In this document: in pieces, positions 49,124-62,423 of the stretch | Layout: each line of letters starts with the position of its first letter | Position numbering within the stretch: the first letter of the stretch is position 1 | Assembly (NCBI RefSeq): GCF_019649055.1 | Contig: NW_026570327.1 | Location: forward strand, 124,001 to 188,000 | Source: Paramacrobiotus metropolitanus | Taxonomy: Eukaryota; Tardigrada; Eutardigrada; Parachela; Macrobiotidae | Length of the DNA stretch: 64,000 nt | Reading direction: 5' to 3' | The notes under the pieces: generated by a model | Database searches by the model: none | Told to the model about the DNA's origin: nothing | Seen by the model: the letters and a program-made list of their open reading frames with translations, nothing else | Program-made: the position numbers and the translations under genes

Positions 49124-52100
49124 ATCTTTCGTTGCCGCACTGACGCTGGCCAGCGCCTATGTCGCTGCAAGTAATCACATATCCACTTCAGAGTTATCGC
49201 AATTTTATAAACATTTTATCCCTTCTGACATTGCAGCACCGGACGTATCATGCTTTGACAGTTTGACATCAGTCAGTCCCTCTCCGGCGCAGATATGGTT
49301 GAAGCAGTATTCGCAGGATGAATGCAAAGTCGCTTGTCGTTACGCACTGGAGCTGTATGATTTTCGCTGCTCGTTCATTGGATACTACGCCGGCACACTG
49401 GACTGTGTCCTCTATGGAAACGAAAGTGTCACCGTCACACATGCCAAACGATGGACGTCAACGGCTTTGCCATCGGGAACCGCAACGCTCTTCAGGAGTT
49501 CTTGCGAAAAACGTAAAAACGCCTTTTAAAACTGTGAACCGGCAACTCAGTGAACTGACATACAATTTTATTTACAGCAAACTATCAGTGCTTGGATCAG
49601 ACCAATAATTGTGCATACCAGAAGACCGGTTTGTGCCAAAGTAAAGGCATTGTAACCAACAAATCGACCACCGTCAGCGGCAAGACTTGCCAATCGTGGA
49701 GCAACAGTCGATTTCCCGAAGTGGGTACCCATAATTTCTGCGCTAATCCAGATGGCTCAGATGGTCCGTGGTGTTACACCACAGACACGAGTGAAAGATG
49801 GGGCTACTGTTACCCAGATTGTCCAAGTAGGTAACAATGTGGGCATGGAAAAATTGGATGGCTTTTGTGTGGTGGCTTCTACATCCTTTTGGCTCGTTTT
49901 TGGTTACAGTAGACGCTCATCGAATATAATAATACTATGACTTTTTTTAATTCAAAACTGATACGATACCGCACTTACAGTACTGCAGCTGCATCAGTAC
50001 ATATCCGTTGATTAGTAAACTGACATTAAAATCTGCAATTTTATTTAATTAGCGGACAAGCTAACCTGTGTGAGTGAGGGCGACCAGTGCGCCAAAGCCG
50101 GTAGTCCTATTTGTCAATTGAATAAGTACACCGGTACGAAGACGACAACATTTAGCGGATTGCCCTGCAAGAACTGGTCGCTAACTAAATACTCTGCGGA
50201 GGGAATCATAACAACTGCCGAAATCCCAGCGGAGACGATGCGCCATGGTGTTATACCGAAACAAGTTGGGAGTACTGCTTTGCTCGATGTGACGGTACGC
50301 CGTTTACCTGTTATCTTTTTCATTTTCCTGTGACGTAGTCATATTATCCTACAATACAACCATACTGTATGAGACGCATTAAAAGTTCATGCACACTATA
50401 AATGTTGTATTTGTAGCTCAGCAGTGCCCCACGGCGCCTCCGAATCCGGCCCTGACTATAATTAAAACAAAAAAGTGGCAGGATGGTCAACTGGACGTTA
50501 ATAACCTTTTCCCTGACGATTACACCAGCCCCCTCAACATTAGCGTTACTGTGCAACAGTCGGGACAGACCTTTACACTGACCATCAATAACTGGTCACC
50601 CCGGGCTTTAACCGAGCTGCGTTGCCGAATTCTCTTCAGGACAACCGAAAAAGCGCCCATCGACGTCATTGTTCCGGGTCCGATCAACGACTGGACCGTG
50701 TATCAGTATCAGACGGCTATTCCGGGTTTGACGAGCGTTGCGGATATCGATACCGTAAAGGTCAGTTTTTTATTGTCCATTGCGTACTCGTACGCGATGT
50801 TTATGAAAATCACTTAAATGCTCGTATTGTCAGGCTTGATTCAGATGAAAAGCCGTAGCGACATTAATTTGGTGCTTGAAAAATAGCTCTACTGTATAAG
50901 CAGAAAACATATTATTGAAGCAATTTCGTTTGCGCAGGTTATTTTTCCATTTCCATGGTATTCGATCGTACTGATCGGCTACGGTCGACAGGCTACCGAT
51001 GACCCGAAATTTCTCAGTGTAACAGCAAAAGAAAAGCAAGTTTTCGCCCGACTCGTTTCGGACTTTCGGATACTGTTCCACCTGCCGAAATACCGTTTGT
51101 GGATGTTGGGCTATCGGATGACGCAAAGCGACCCCGTTCGGCATGGACGACTGTCCGATTACGACCGGAAAGCCGACACCTATCTGGTAACCTTTCCACA
51201 GAAGCTAAACGCCAGTGGTGGCGGTCTGGCGAAATTGGGTTACGATGACCCGCGGCCGGAGCGGAAATGGACCGGAGCCTGGGCATCGATAGCCGCCGGC
51301 CGTGTCAACGACTACTTATCCGGTTGGATGAAGGATCCTTACTGGACACTGGAACATGAATTGCAGCACAATCATGGATGGAGTGATCGGGAGTTCCAAA
51401 TGCAGGCCACGCAGTATTTCATACAGGAGCTGGCTACGGAAGCGTACGCCTCCTGCTTACTGCGATGGTTCAAAGCGCCGTTGGAACGCTACGAAGACAC
51501 AGCCCTCCTCAGTGCTTTCCAGAATCCCGTGGACGGACTAGTTTATGTGGTCTCGGCCTACACCTACCGGACGATAGATCTGAGTAAGTATAAAACATTT
51601 AAAACGTGCCTTGGATGAAGTACCAGGAGCAACTAGTACATGAGATGTACAGTTGCACTAAGGCAATCGCTGATTAAACCTACTTTACTTGTGGGAATCT
51701 CTCTGCTGTGGCCGCTAGTGAGGTGGCATGCTCACTGCGTCCATTAAGCGAATGCCTAAACTCGGGACTTCCGCTGGTACACACTTTATTGCTTTTTCTT
51801 CTGAGAAACGAAGATTACCGCCGTGTGGTGAAAATCTCGTGTACGTTTAATCATTATATGTGTATGCACATCTGCAGCTGATTTAAAGGTAACAGTTTGA
51901 AGACACAGACTCTTTCAAGACTCTCAATTTAGCGATGAAAACTACAAAAAATTGCAATTAATTTAGGGAAACACAAACCCCGGCATGCAGACACTGCGAC
52001 GCACTATCTGTACTGTGGGCTTACTTCTACTGCGAATATAAATAATACCTGCTCGCGTAGAGATTGGCAGATGAATTTGACCTTTGATTTCCTTCAGGCG

Positions 52101-53803
52101 GGTTTATCACGGATGCCGGTCGGCAAAGCTCATTCGATGGTAATCCACTTGGAGGAGACAGCTGTACTGTTCCGGGTGTGGACTGTTATCGTCTGAAGAT
52201 TCCCAAGTGCAAGAATTTGACAGCCTACAGCGGCACCAAGAGTACAACTCTGTCCGGGAGAACATGTCAACAGTGGGATGTTAACACTCCCCAGTACAGC
52301 TACAACCACCAATTGGGCAGTAATAATTACTGCCGCAATCCTGATAAGGATGATGGACCGTGGTGCTACACAATGGATAAAAGTGTCCGATGGGAGTACT
52401 GCTTCAAAGACTGTAAGTCCAGTGCACCGGCTATTAAATCCGTTCGGTCTCTGTGCTTCATATACTTACATGTATAGCTTAAAAATTTTTAAAAAAGTTA
52501 AATTTGCACGCCCGCATCACGCATGCACATCGCGCGTCTACATGCAGCTCACCGTGACCTTTCTTTTAGGTGGATATGCGACTACGGATCCAGATGATCC
52601 TGGTTACTGCGTGAAGAAAGACAAGAGTTGTACATATAAAAACATGCCCTTGTGCAAGGACCGCATACCTGGATGGGCAATTGATCTTCCAGACTGCGGT
52701 ATGTTCCTTAAGTTGCTGATAATCTGAAAGTACATACATTCCACATGGCACACACATTCCTTATACGGAAACAGCTGAGTCGTTACGTTGCTGTTCTTAC
52801 AGATGATCACGGTGCATGCTTTAATGAAGTTGATGGATGCCTTCGCGACCAGAGCCAGGGCTGTAAGCTGGAGATCTTCAATTATAAAGGACCGAGATTT
52901 ACGAGTGCTGAAGGCATGCCATGTGCTGGAAGCCCATCCAGCGATCCATCGATTCGCTGTTGGGGAGATCACGGACCGACGTATTACAACACCACACCTT
53001 ACTGTTATGTCAACCCGGCCACTCAAGATGAGAGAGACTTATGTTTCAAAATATGTGGTAAGTGAAAACAGATAAATTAACATTGCAGTATTATTACTAG
53101 TATACTGCAACTAAAGAAGAACACAAAAAATAGCGTGGCTTCCCCGTTACAAATAGGCTATACAGCGTAGTGCGTACCATGTAAAGCTCGACTTACTCGG
53201 TTGTCCTTTTTTAACATTCTGATACGAGTATGGCTTTCTTCAGAGTCAGAGATATTAAAGACGTTGCGAGCCAAGCCGCGTGCGTACATCCAGAGCAAAT
53301 GGTCCATTCCGGAACCGGTGAAATTCGCGTTCGTTGTCAATAGCAATCAGTTAGCGTTTGTTCCATACCGATACGGTGCAGATGTCTACGATGAGAAAAT
53401 CCGCTTGTACGATTTGAAAACGGGGTCATGGCTGGGAGACAAAACAGTGAGCGGCCTTTTCGAAGCGCTGGGCAACAAATATTATAACCCCCAATTTCTG
53501 CAAGGATACGGTGTTTTCGTGGGATCCCAGTACTGCCGACTGGATGACGTCACGGTGAAGGCGGTTGACTGCGAAAACGTGTACACCAGCACGAAGTGGG
53601 CGGATCTGCGACGCTTCTCCAGCGGACCCGGCGATTTCGACCTGGTCTTCCGGGCGGACAGTTTAGCCTTCTTCTTCAAAGGCGCCGAATATCTCGTGTA
53701 CGATTTGCAAACAGGAAAGGCGCTGCCCTTCTATCCGCGTCCAACCAAGGAATTCCTTTATAAAGTCGGCATTCTCGGCACATCGTTTGCTGCACTAGTG
53801 TAG
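49124..53803 (+). CDS. Secreted PAN-kringle-M60 metallopeptidase-hemopexin-like protein, copy C (one-base frame break)
   Basis: Exons are 49124-49170, 49237-49512, 49578-49826, 50053-50294, 50417-50760, 50938-51583, 52098-52412, 52570-52698, 52803-53057 and 53244-53803. The signal-peptide exon reads [15 protein letters not shown] and, as in copy B, needs an upstream ATG exon. All modules of copies A and B are present, including [14 protein letters not shown]. Exon 4 (kringle 2) is 242 nt instead of the 243 nt in A and B. Around 50201-50210 one base is missing (GAGGGAATC where B-like sequence would read GGGCAATC), so the reading frame is lost before the second half of kringle 2. Either this copy is a young pseudogene or the base is a sequencing error; every later exon stays open. 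Exon 7 has one extra codon relative to B. Confidence 0.82.
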
Positions 53804-54303
53804 CGTGCTTCTCTCATAAAAGAAACATTTGTTCAGTAATCGAAAAGGTTCGTTTGCTTTCTTTGTGGTTTATTGTTAATTGCATTGCTGCAAAGGTTTA
53901 TCAGGATTTAAGTACTGTACGTTGACTTCCAGTCTTCCAGACAGAAAACTCAAAATTTACTAGAATTATGAGCAAGACGGGTAGTTCATTCTTTAAGTTT
54001 ATTGTAATCCCATGATCACGATTCTGAACGTCACAGCAAAAAAAGAGGGAAACCAACTGCCCAAACAATTTCCCGTTAAATCGGTAACAATCAAGCCGCG
54101 GATTTCAAACAAAAACATCTAAGGAACAATACCAAACAAAAAAATATCCGTTGAGATTATAAAACAAATATGGTACATGTTATGAATATCATCCCCATCA
54201 AAGCACTGTTTATGCAACAAAATACCGCTGACTGGGTTTCGAGAGAAAAGAGTGCACCCTTCCAAGATCCAGCAGCCCTGATAATAGAGATCGACTGACT
54301 GCT
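53804..54303. other. Convergent intergenic region
   Basis: Space between the 3' end of kringle-M60 copy C (+) and the 3' end of the NURF301/BPTF gene (-). It should contain both 3' UTRs; nothing else was recognised. Confidence 0.5.
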
Positions 54304-57300
54304 TCATTTGCCCTTCTGCGGCGCTTTACTCAGCCGAAACGGAGTGGTTTTGCGGATAAATTCATCCTCCATAATGTCAGCATACTGATAATAAATTGTA
54401 TTCTCTCGATTGAAAGTGCGCGCATTATCAAAAATCAATCCACAGTCATAGAGAAATTCCTGGAGGAAGCGATACTGACGGTTCTGCAGCTTTTCCGAAA
54501 CCGTTCCCAGATCTACCATACAAAAAACCCCAGTAAAAACATAACATTTTTATTTTCTTACGTTGTAGTACCTACTTATAAAAGTAGGTCAAACACTTAC
54601 CCATTGGTTCACGAATGACCCGATAGTAATTAGGCGCCTCTTCCTCTTTAACCGGTGACAGAAAGAAACTGGCTTGGGGGAGACTCTTCAGTTGAGCAAG
54701 GATTTTTTCTAGTTTCTCAATATCCGCTTCCGTCAGTTCACGAAAGAGTGAATCTTTAAACTCGGTTTTCTTCAAACATCCATCACACACATAGCGCCGT
54801 AGAACCTGCTTCGATGTTCGACCAACACAACGCGGATGATACCATTCACGGCAGCGTTCGCACTTAATGAACTTCCGGTATCCCCTGTTAGCACAACAGA
54901 AATCATGCTAAACATAGACCAGTTTCGTGCAAAAGGTTAATGTCTAAATATTAATAGAATATGGCCTTGAGAAATGTATTTCTCTTTCCCTTTGTGTTAT
55001 TAAAAAAATCAGCATCCACTAACTAATTTGCGTGACGGGCTCGTGCAGTTCCGAAAAATTAACTTACTTAGCGGGATCGTACAATTCCTGGCAGAAGCAG
55101 TACCGTTGTCCTTGCTCCTTTTTCCCTGGCTCTCGGATCATTTTCTGCCGTCCATTACGAATAGGTTCCTTCTCCTCAGGTGGCGGCGCAGTCATCACAG
55201 TATTAACAGGCGCAGGTTCTGGCTCAGCCACCGTTTCCGGCAGATCCAATACCGCGGTTTCAGTGTTCACTGCCACACATCCATCCACTTTATTCTGAAT
55301 CTTAGGCACGCGTATTTTCTTGACAACACCATGAGATTTCTTTGATAACTTCTCCTTCGGAAGCGCTGTAGGCTCCTTTGGAGGCACTGAAGGCTCTTTT
55401 GGAGGCGCCGACGGCTCTTTCGGAATCGCTGGAGGTTCCTTTGCTCCAGCGGACTTCTTAGACACCTTATTTAACCGCAAAATAATCGGAGGCATGGGAA
55501 GAGCTGGTGGTAGATTGAAATCAATATTAGCATTCACGGGAGGAGCGGGCAACGGTGCTGGTGTAGGGGCTGACATCGATCGCTCCAAATCTTGGAAATT
55601 CACGGGCGATGGACTGCGAGGTAGTTTAACTGTCAGTTTCACGGCAGCCTTCTTGGACTTGGATTTCTTTTGAGTGGATTTAACGGGGGTGGGATTTTCC
55701 GCCACAACAACAGGAGTATCAGCCACAGGTTCTGTCTTCTGTTTCTTCTTCTTGGAGCTCTTCCCTTTCCGCTTCGTTTCCGCAGGAGGCTGCTGAGGAG
55801 TGGCGGGAGCAGTTTGCGCTCGGCAAGTAGGACAATACCAAGGATTCTCGTCCAGTTTAGGATCGCCCTGTTTTTCGCCGACGCAGTCTCCATGAAACCA
55901 TTTATCACACCGATCACAGCAGACATAAAACCTGTAACAAAAATAACAGTATAATCTCATCACAACCTTCACGGCTGATTCCTAATCCACTCACTTCTTT
56001 TTATCATAGGGAGTCTGACAATAGCAATGCAATTCTTTCGAACTCCTGTTCGCCTTCCGCTTCTTGGGCGGTGGAGATGTGATTTCCGGAGGCGCCACCA
56101 CCGGTGTCGCCGGAACGGCCGCATCACTGTCTCGCTTACGCTTCTTGCTTTTCTTCTTCTCAACCACAATCGGTTCAACCACCTCTTGGACCGGCTCCTC
56201 GGTAATCTCCACTTTCAACACCTCCTCCGTAGCAGGCTCTGTTGCCTCCTCTTCGGTCTTCTGCTTCTTTCGCTTTCGCTTCTTTTCTTTCTTATCCTTT
56301 TTGTCCTTCTTTTCTTTTTTATCTTTCTTCTCTTTCTTTTCACTTATAACTTCTTCGGCGTCATCACGTTCTTTATCCTTGCGCTTTTTCGCTTTCTTCT
56401 TCTTTTCCTTTTCCCGTTTTCTCTTCTTGTTCTTCTTCTTTTCGCCCTCTTCCACTGGGGTTTCTCCTTCCAAAAGCGAGGTCTCTCGTTTGACGGGAGA
56501 TGCAGAACGAGATAGCGGAGGTACGGTTGGTTCGACAGCGGCGGTCGCAGCAGCCAGTGCCGCCGCTTCTTCAGCCGCTTTCTGCGCGGCTTCGGCTTGT
56601 AATCGCTCCTTCTCGGCTTCTTCCGCAGCCTTCTGCAGCTTCTCCGCTTTGGAAGGACGTCCACGTTTCTTGGGAATTTTGGGAATTACCTCTTTCTCTT
56701 CTATCTTTGGACCAGTTGAAATCATTTTCGCTCGGGGTACCTTCGCTTCGTCCGGACTGGAGAAGACCTTTTTGTCTTCTGGTGTCGACTCGTCCGTGAT
56801 AATTAGACCAGTTTCGTCCGCAACGGGTGGTGTCGGTGTGGTCACCTTGACCTCGTCGCGCTGTTTTTTCTTATATCTTCCCCGACGTTTCTTAGGCGAA
56901 CCAGTACCAGGTGTAGAAGACATGGCTCTCGGACGCACAGGCAAGTCCGGGAATAGGTGCGGATGCACTCTCTGTCAACATATTTAAATCAAAATAATAT
57001 TAATGTGTTACTACTACAAAACTTAACATCCAACTTGTTCATGAGAAATCCTTACCACAAGTGCCTGCAGCGCGGTTGCGTGCATATTATTCTGCGATTT
57101 CCGGTAGACACTCTTAACGTGCATGATGCGGTTAGTCAACAGTTTCCGCAATTGCAGCGTTCGTTTATTTATCCGATCATTCGCAGCAATTACAACAGCA
57201 TCCATCACCGTCTGAGCAGCATCCGCAGCCTGAGCGGCTTCCTTCGCTTTACCGCGAGACTTTGGCTGCACACCGTCCTTGTAAGAAATTTGCAGTTTGT

Positions 57301-60300
57301 TCAGCGCTTCTTGTGTTAGCGTTCCACTTTTAATTTGTTCCATAACTAAAAATCACAAGATGATAAGCAGAGGCAGCCAGAATTCGGAATTCTATATCAT
57401 CATACTGTTCTGCAGATCCGCGGGTAAAGTTGACGTTTCTGATTTCTCTGATTCGCTTTCGTTACTGGCCGGTTCAACTGGCTCTGCAGGAGTAGAAGCA
57501 GATTCAGCCGCGGCTGGAGTAGCCGGAGTGATTTTCGCACCGGATTTAAACTGGTACACAATTTGCTGCATCCGACCTAAACAGAATATAAAGGCAACGC
57601 TCCATATAGTCCGCAAATTTTGAAACAGTCTGAATTAAACTAACCAACAAAGTTTGGTTGTATGAGATATGTTCGATTTCCCACAACAACCTGTACAGGT
57701 GTTGTTCCGACGTCCGTGGTGGATTTAAGCAAATTATGTTGACTTAGCTTCTGACCACTGGCGACCGGGGTAGCTGGCGGGCTGCGGTTGTTGCTCGAAT
57801 ACTTAATCGGCGCTATTTGTTTGATGACGGGTTTAGGCGGTTCGGGTGGAGGATGTTCGATGCGATCGTAAAAAGATCGAATTTCCCACAAATCCACTGC
57901 CTCTTCTCCGACCCATATTTCCTGCGTGAATGGTTCTCTGAACTTCGGTTGTTCCAGTTTACGTTCTCGTAGTCCCTCACGACCAGGCGTCGACTTCAAC
58001 AAATCTATGAAAAAACAGTACAATTATCTTTTGAGCTCTTCCTAATCGGTCATTTTACCTAATGCTTATAACATTTCTTAAATTTTTTTCTTTTGCAGTA
58101 ACACCATGCCAGGCAGGTGACTTACTTGCAACCACTGCAGCATATATATATTTCGCATAATAATAGTTGATTCGCTTGGTCATCAACACATGCTAACTTG
58201 AATACTTCCTACTACGTACTTTTCTGATTTCCCTCTCGAAAAGGCACAACTTCCCGCCTAACCAAATATTCACATCGCGGAAAATCCGAGAATCGAGCAC
58301 TGGAGCGTTTTTGGATAATTTCGGACGTGCAGGTGCCAGAGTCATCTTTTAAGATCTTTTTCCCGCCTAAAACAATACAATTAAAGAATCCAAACTGTGA
58401 TTAACTACAATCATTGATCATTAACCAACCGCTCATACCAGCCAGCCCCTTATTGTGCAAATCTTCCCAGCGCAAGGCGGCATGCAACATCTTCATCTGC
58501 AATGCCACACCTCCCCAGTTTTTGATGGCATATGTTCGAAATCGCCAGATGGTACGGGTGTTGGGGCGCGGGAAATGAGGATATTCCCAATACTGGGCCG
58601 TTTTGTAATCGTACTTGAAACCGGGTAGCTGCAATACATAAGGCAGTTTTAACATAAAAAGCGGCTCAAGCGGTCTGATCAACTACTTTACGTCATACCT
58701 CGCTCAGTCCGGCATTGAGAGCCAACACCATGAAGTCGGTATGCGAAACACGGAAGAAGTCAAGCAGGTTTTCTTCCTTCACCATACGCAACAGTGCCGG
58801 CAACATTGCTTTGTATGTGACGTTCTTCGGATTGTTCAGGTTGACAATTCCAGCCGTGTTTAACGCAACCGGCGCCACAGCTGCTTTTCCAGGAGTGTTG
58901 TCCTTCTTCTCCTCAGCGGCAACTGCGGCGGGACCGCCTTCCTTCATAATTCGCTTTTCTTCTTCGGTTGCTTGCCCATTAAGCAGAACCACATCTTTCT
59001 GTCCATTTGACTTCGAAGGCTCAACGTTTTCAAGAGCTTCCGTTTTCACGGGCCCATCGGTCGTGATGGTTAGACAACTCTCCTTTTTTTCATTCGCAGT
59101 CGATGGGGCAACGTATGGCTCCATATTTCTCAGACGATCCGTAGTCTGTAGAGTCTTCTTTAACTGATCTTTGAGAACATCGTCAACCGGATAAAATTTG
59201 GAGTCCGATGCAAAAGCCGCTGATATATCCAGTACATCCTCCTCCACGTTGTCGTCAGGTACGGCTTTGTTCGGGACACAGGGCGCTTCCGGTTCTTCCG
59301 TATACCGACTACTCCACCAGAAAACCCCACCCCGACCGGAAAGACGAAATTCTTCACCTTTATGTTTCCATATCTAAACAATTCAACGATGCAAATTATC
59401 TATGCTAAAGAAAAAAAATTTTAATATGTCGCACCTGATGTTGTACACCCTGAACGAAATTCACGTAGGCTTTTTTCGCAGACCGACTTATGATCTCTTC
59501 ATCATCACGACGACGGGCTCTGGGTTCTTCTTTGTCAATATTGGCAAATTTTCCCCACTTAAGGCATCCTACAACGACAAATAACGGACTGCCAAATAAT
59601 TTCAGTTTGTTTTCAATACAGTTTCCCTAATTTCCACAATACAGTTTCCCTAATTTCAGTACGTGGTCATGAATTCGGGTTCAGTCATGACTAATTTCAA
59701 ACCAGATGCCTCACCTAGAGTTTCGTGCCAGGCCGGTACGAATACCACTGGTTTACAAGAGGTTTCGAACCTGGAGAGAGCCACGGCTAACTCCTCTGGT
59801 TTCTCTACCTTTTCCAGCGCTTTGACCCATTCCGCACGGTACGTTGCCCAATGAGGATGATAAAAGGATGGATGAATATTCTTCTCCATTTCCAACAATG
59901 TAGCGCGCAATGTCGGCACCATAGTTTTGCAGAGTCCCGTGGTCAGGCCATTCCACCGGAAATCCCACGGAGTCTGTTTTTCTCCCGGCAAGGAAAACTT
60001 CATAGCGAACAGCTTTTCCCGTGAGCGCTTATCTTCTGGCTTCTTGCCCTGGGCCGGCAGGCCGAGTGGACTGTTATGGTAATTTTTATAAATCCGGAAT
60101 GTTCCTTCCACGCCCAGTTTGTATAAAACACCAACAACTTTTGACAGATCAAAGGTCAACTTGGGATCACTACTGCATGGCGGAGGAATTACGCTCGGTT
60201 CTTTTATTTTGTGATTGAGTGGTGTATCGGCGTAGGATCTCGGAACAATAGCACCTGTTCGAGTTCGAGTGGCAACACGAGGACCTGATGATATAAATAG

Positions 60301-62423
60301 TCTAAGATCAGCATTACAATCTCAACCAACACCTGAGGCAACAGAGGCGTTATATACCTTCTTCCTCTTTCACGCCTTCTGGTATGGGACCATTCGTCAG
60401 GGTTTCCTCCTCTTTTGGTTTCTCATCCACTTCGGCCATCTCGATATCCTTACTTTCCTCTTCCTTCCGGAGCTGCTCCTCTTTTTCTTCTTGTTTCTTT
60501 CGAATATCAGCTAGAATTTTGATATTCAAAAATTACTGAAGAAGATTCCCTACAGAAAATGAAAATCTTTTTTACCATCAGCTTTATCCAAATAAGTTGG
60601 ACGACCTTTGGCAAAGGTTTTCGTTAGTTTAGATGTTATATCCATATGTTGACGTATTTCGCCATCCAGTTCTGCGAGGGATTCGCACAGTTCCTTTTCC
60701 AAATCAACAGGATCCAGTAGTGCCTTAACCTCATCGAACTGCTCAGCAGTCGTATAATACGAAACGAAGGATTCGTCTTCGGCATATCTAATATAGAAAC
60801 ACTTTCATCAGTGAAAGAAAATCATAACCTGAAAATTTCACAGCTCACATGAGTAAACGTCGGGCGATAAAGGCAAAGCGCCGCCCGTGCCGATCCAGTC
60901 CCAGGGGCTCGTAGCGCAGGCAAAAATTCTGCTTTTCCGTCTCGGTGACACATTCCAGCACTCCCGTAACCTAGAATGCATATTCAAATTTACATAAATT
61001 TTTTACGCAGCCCCTTAAAAATATTATTCCTAGCTTTACTGACAGGTTAAATGTTGTAGGCATGAAATGCAATATACAATCCGCAGAAAAGATGTGCAAT
61101 ATTTTGCGTCAGCAATATAATTTAAGAAATACAAAAACCAGTATGCTGGCGATTTCGCAAAAAAATAGGCAGTTCAAATTTTTTTAGGATCAGACAAAGC
61201 GGTTGCTATGATTGAGCATAATACTGGGAAATAACACTGGGATAAAGTGTGCAATATGGATGCAACAGGACACTGCTGACCATACCACAAAATGTTAAGG
61301 AAATTTTCTGTTGTCGTACCTGCTGGTTGTGTCTGCAAAGAGTACAAAACCAATCCCATTCCGGAGCCTCCTTTAAAGGCGGCGACAGGCAGAATAAATG
61401 ATAAACTGCGGGGCATGCACTGCAGCAGACCATCGTGCCCGTCGTCCGGCAGCTGCGGCAGACATCTTCATGCTGCGAATCATCCAGGATCATGGCATCG
61501 GGATTGAGGGCGTTCCGTACTACGCCGGGCAGCCGCAACAGCACACTACACAACACCTCCAACACCACCAGTTTCTCCTTGGCGGGCACACAGGGAAACT
61601 GGCTCTGCTCGACCACTTTCAGGGCCGGGGCGTATTCGGGGGAGGTCTGTAAAAATGACCGTAGCAGCTCCGGCCAGGTCAGATTATCCATGCAGACAAT
61701 GGCCAACTGCACGGAATCCTTCTCGTCATGCGGCGCCAACCACGAGCCGACATGCTCATTCTCGCGCACCAGTAAGCGAATCACAGAGGCAAAGATTTCA
61801 CATAATAACTGCGAGCTTTCTTCCGCTAGCAGGGCACAGCAGAAATCCTCAATCCGGAAGACGGTCAGCTGCACGCAATTCGTCAGGCGTCGCAGGATTT
61901 CATACACCCCGAACGCCTGCAGGACGACATCGTTAGGGATCACCAGGTCTTCCGATGACGGAGGGAGGGTCAAGGGGTCAAAATCCCGCTCCTGAATGTA
62001 CACGGGATCACGATCGCGCGGGATATATGTCCGTTTCTTCAGATTTTCTTCGCCCACCGACTCCGTTTCCTCGTAGTCATCGTCCTCATCCGCGTCGGCG
62101 GCCACGGTAAACTCCACGTCTTCCTCTTCGGAACTGGAGTTATCATCGCTGGAATCGTTCCCGTAGTCGGAGGCATGATCATCATCGTCCGAACTCTCCG
62201 AGGCATGGCGTTTACGCCGTTTCCGATGACTGGTGACGACAGGCACAGGTTTCGGGTTGGATTTCTTACTGCGACGGCTTTTCCGTTTGGATGTCACGGG
62301 GACAGGATTACTGTCCTCATCTGACTGATAATCCTGCTCATCCTCCACAACATCCTCTTTTGGCTTGGCGCGCTTGTCTTTACGAGAAGAACGGCTGTTC
62401 TTCCCCGAGCGCCGCGGAGGCAT
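54304..62423 (-). CDS. NURF301/BPTF-like nucleosome remodelling factor subunit
   Basis: This is the large subunit of the ISWI-containing NURF complex; it reads histone marks and recruits the remodeller. From MPPRRSGKN (62423) the first exon (to about 61320) encodes an acidic and basic N-terminus, the DDT domain (LPPSSEDLVIPNDVVLQAFGV), a WHIM-type segment (DEKDSVQLAIVCMDNLTWPE) and PHD1 (CRSCRTTGTMVCCSACPAVY). Further exons give the GLDRHGRRFAFIARRLL block, the NWTSHRANW-like block (HPHWATYRAEWVKAL), IWRFRTYAIKNWGGVALQMK, a Lys/Glu-rich linker (about 56240-56450), PKEPS repeats (about 55340-55440), PHD2 (CDRCDKWFHGDCVG), PHD3 (CERCREWYHPRCVG) and the bromodomain (DLGTVSEKLQNRQYRFLQEF). Exons are roughly fifteen, with short introns. 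The total is about 2000 aa, shorter than fly NURF301 (about 2700), with a reduced middle region. Internal exon edges are approximate. Confidence 0.92.
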
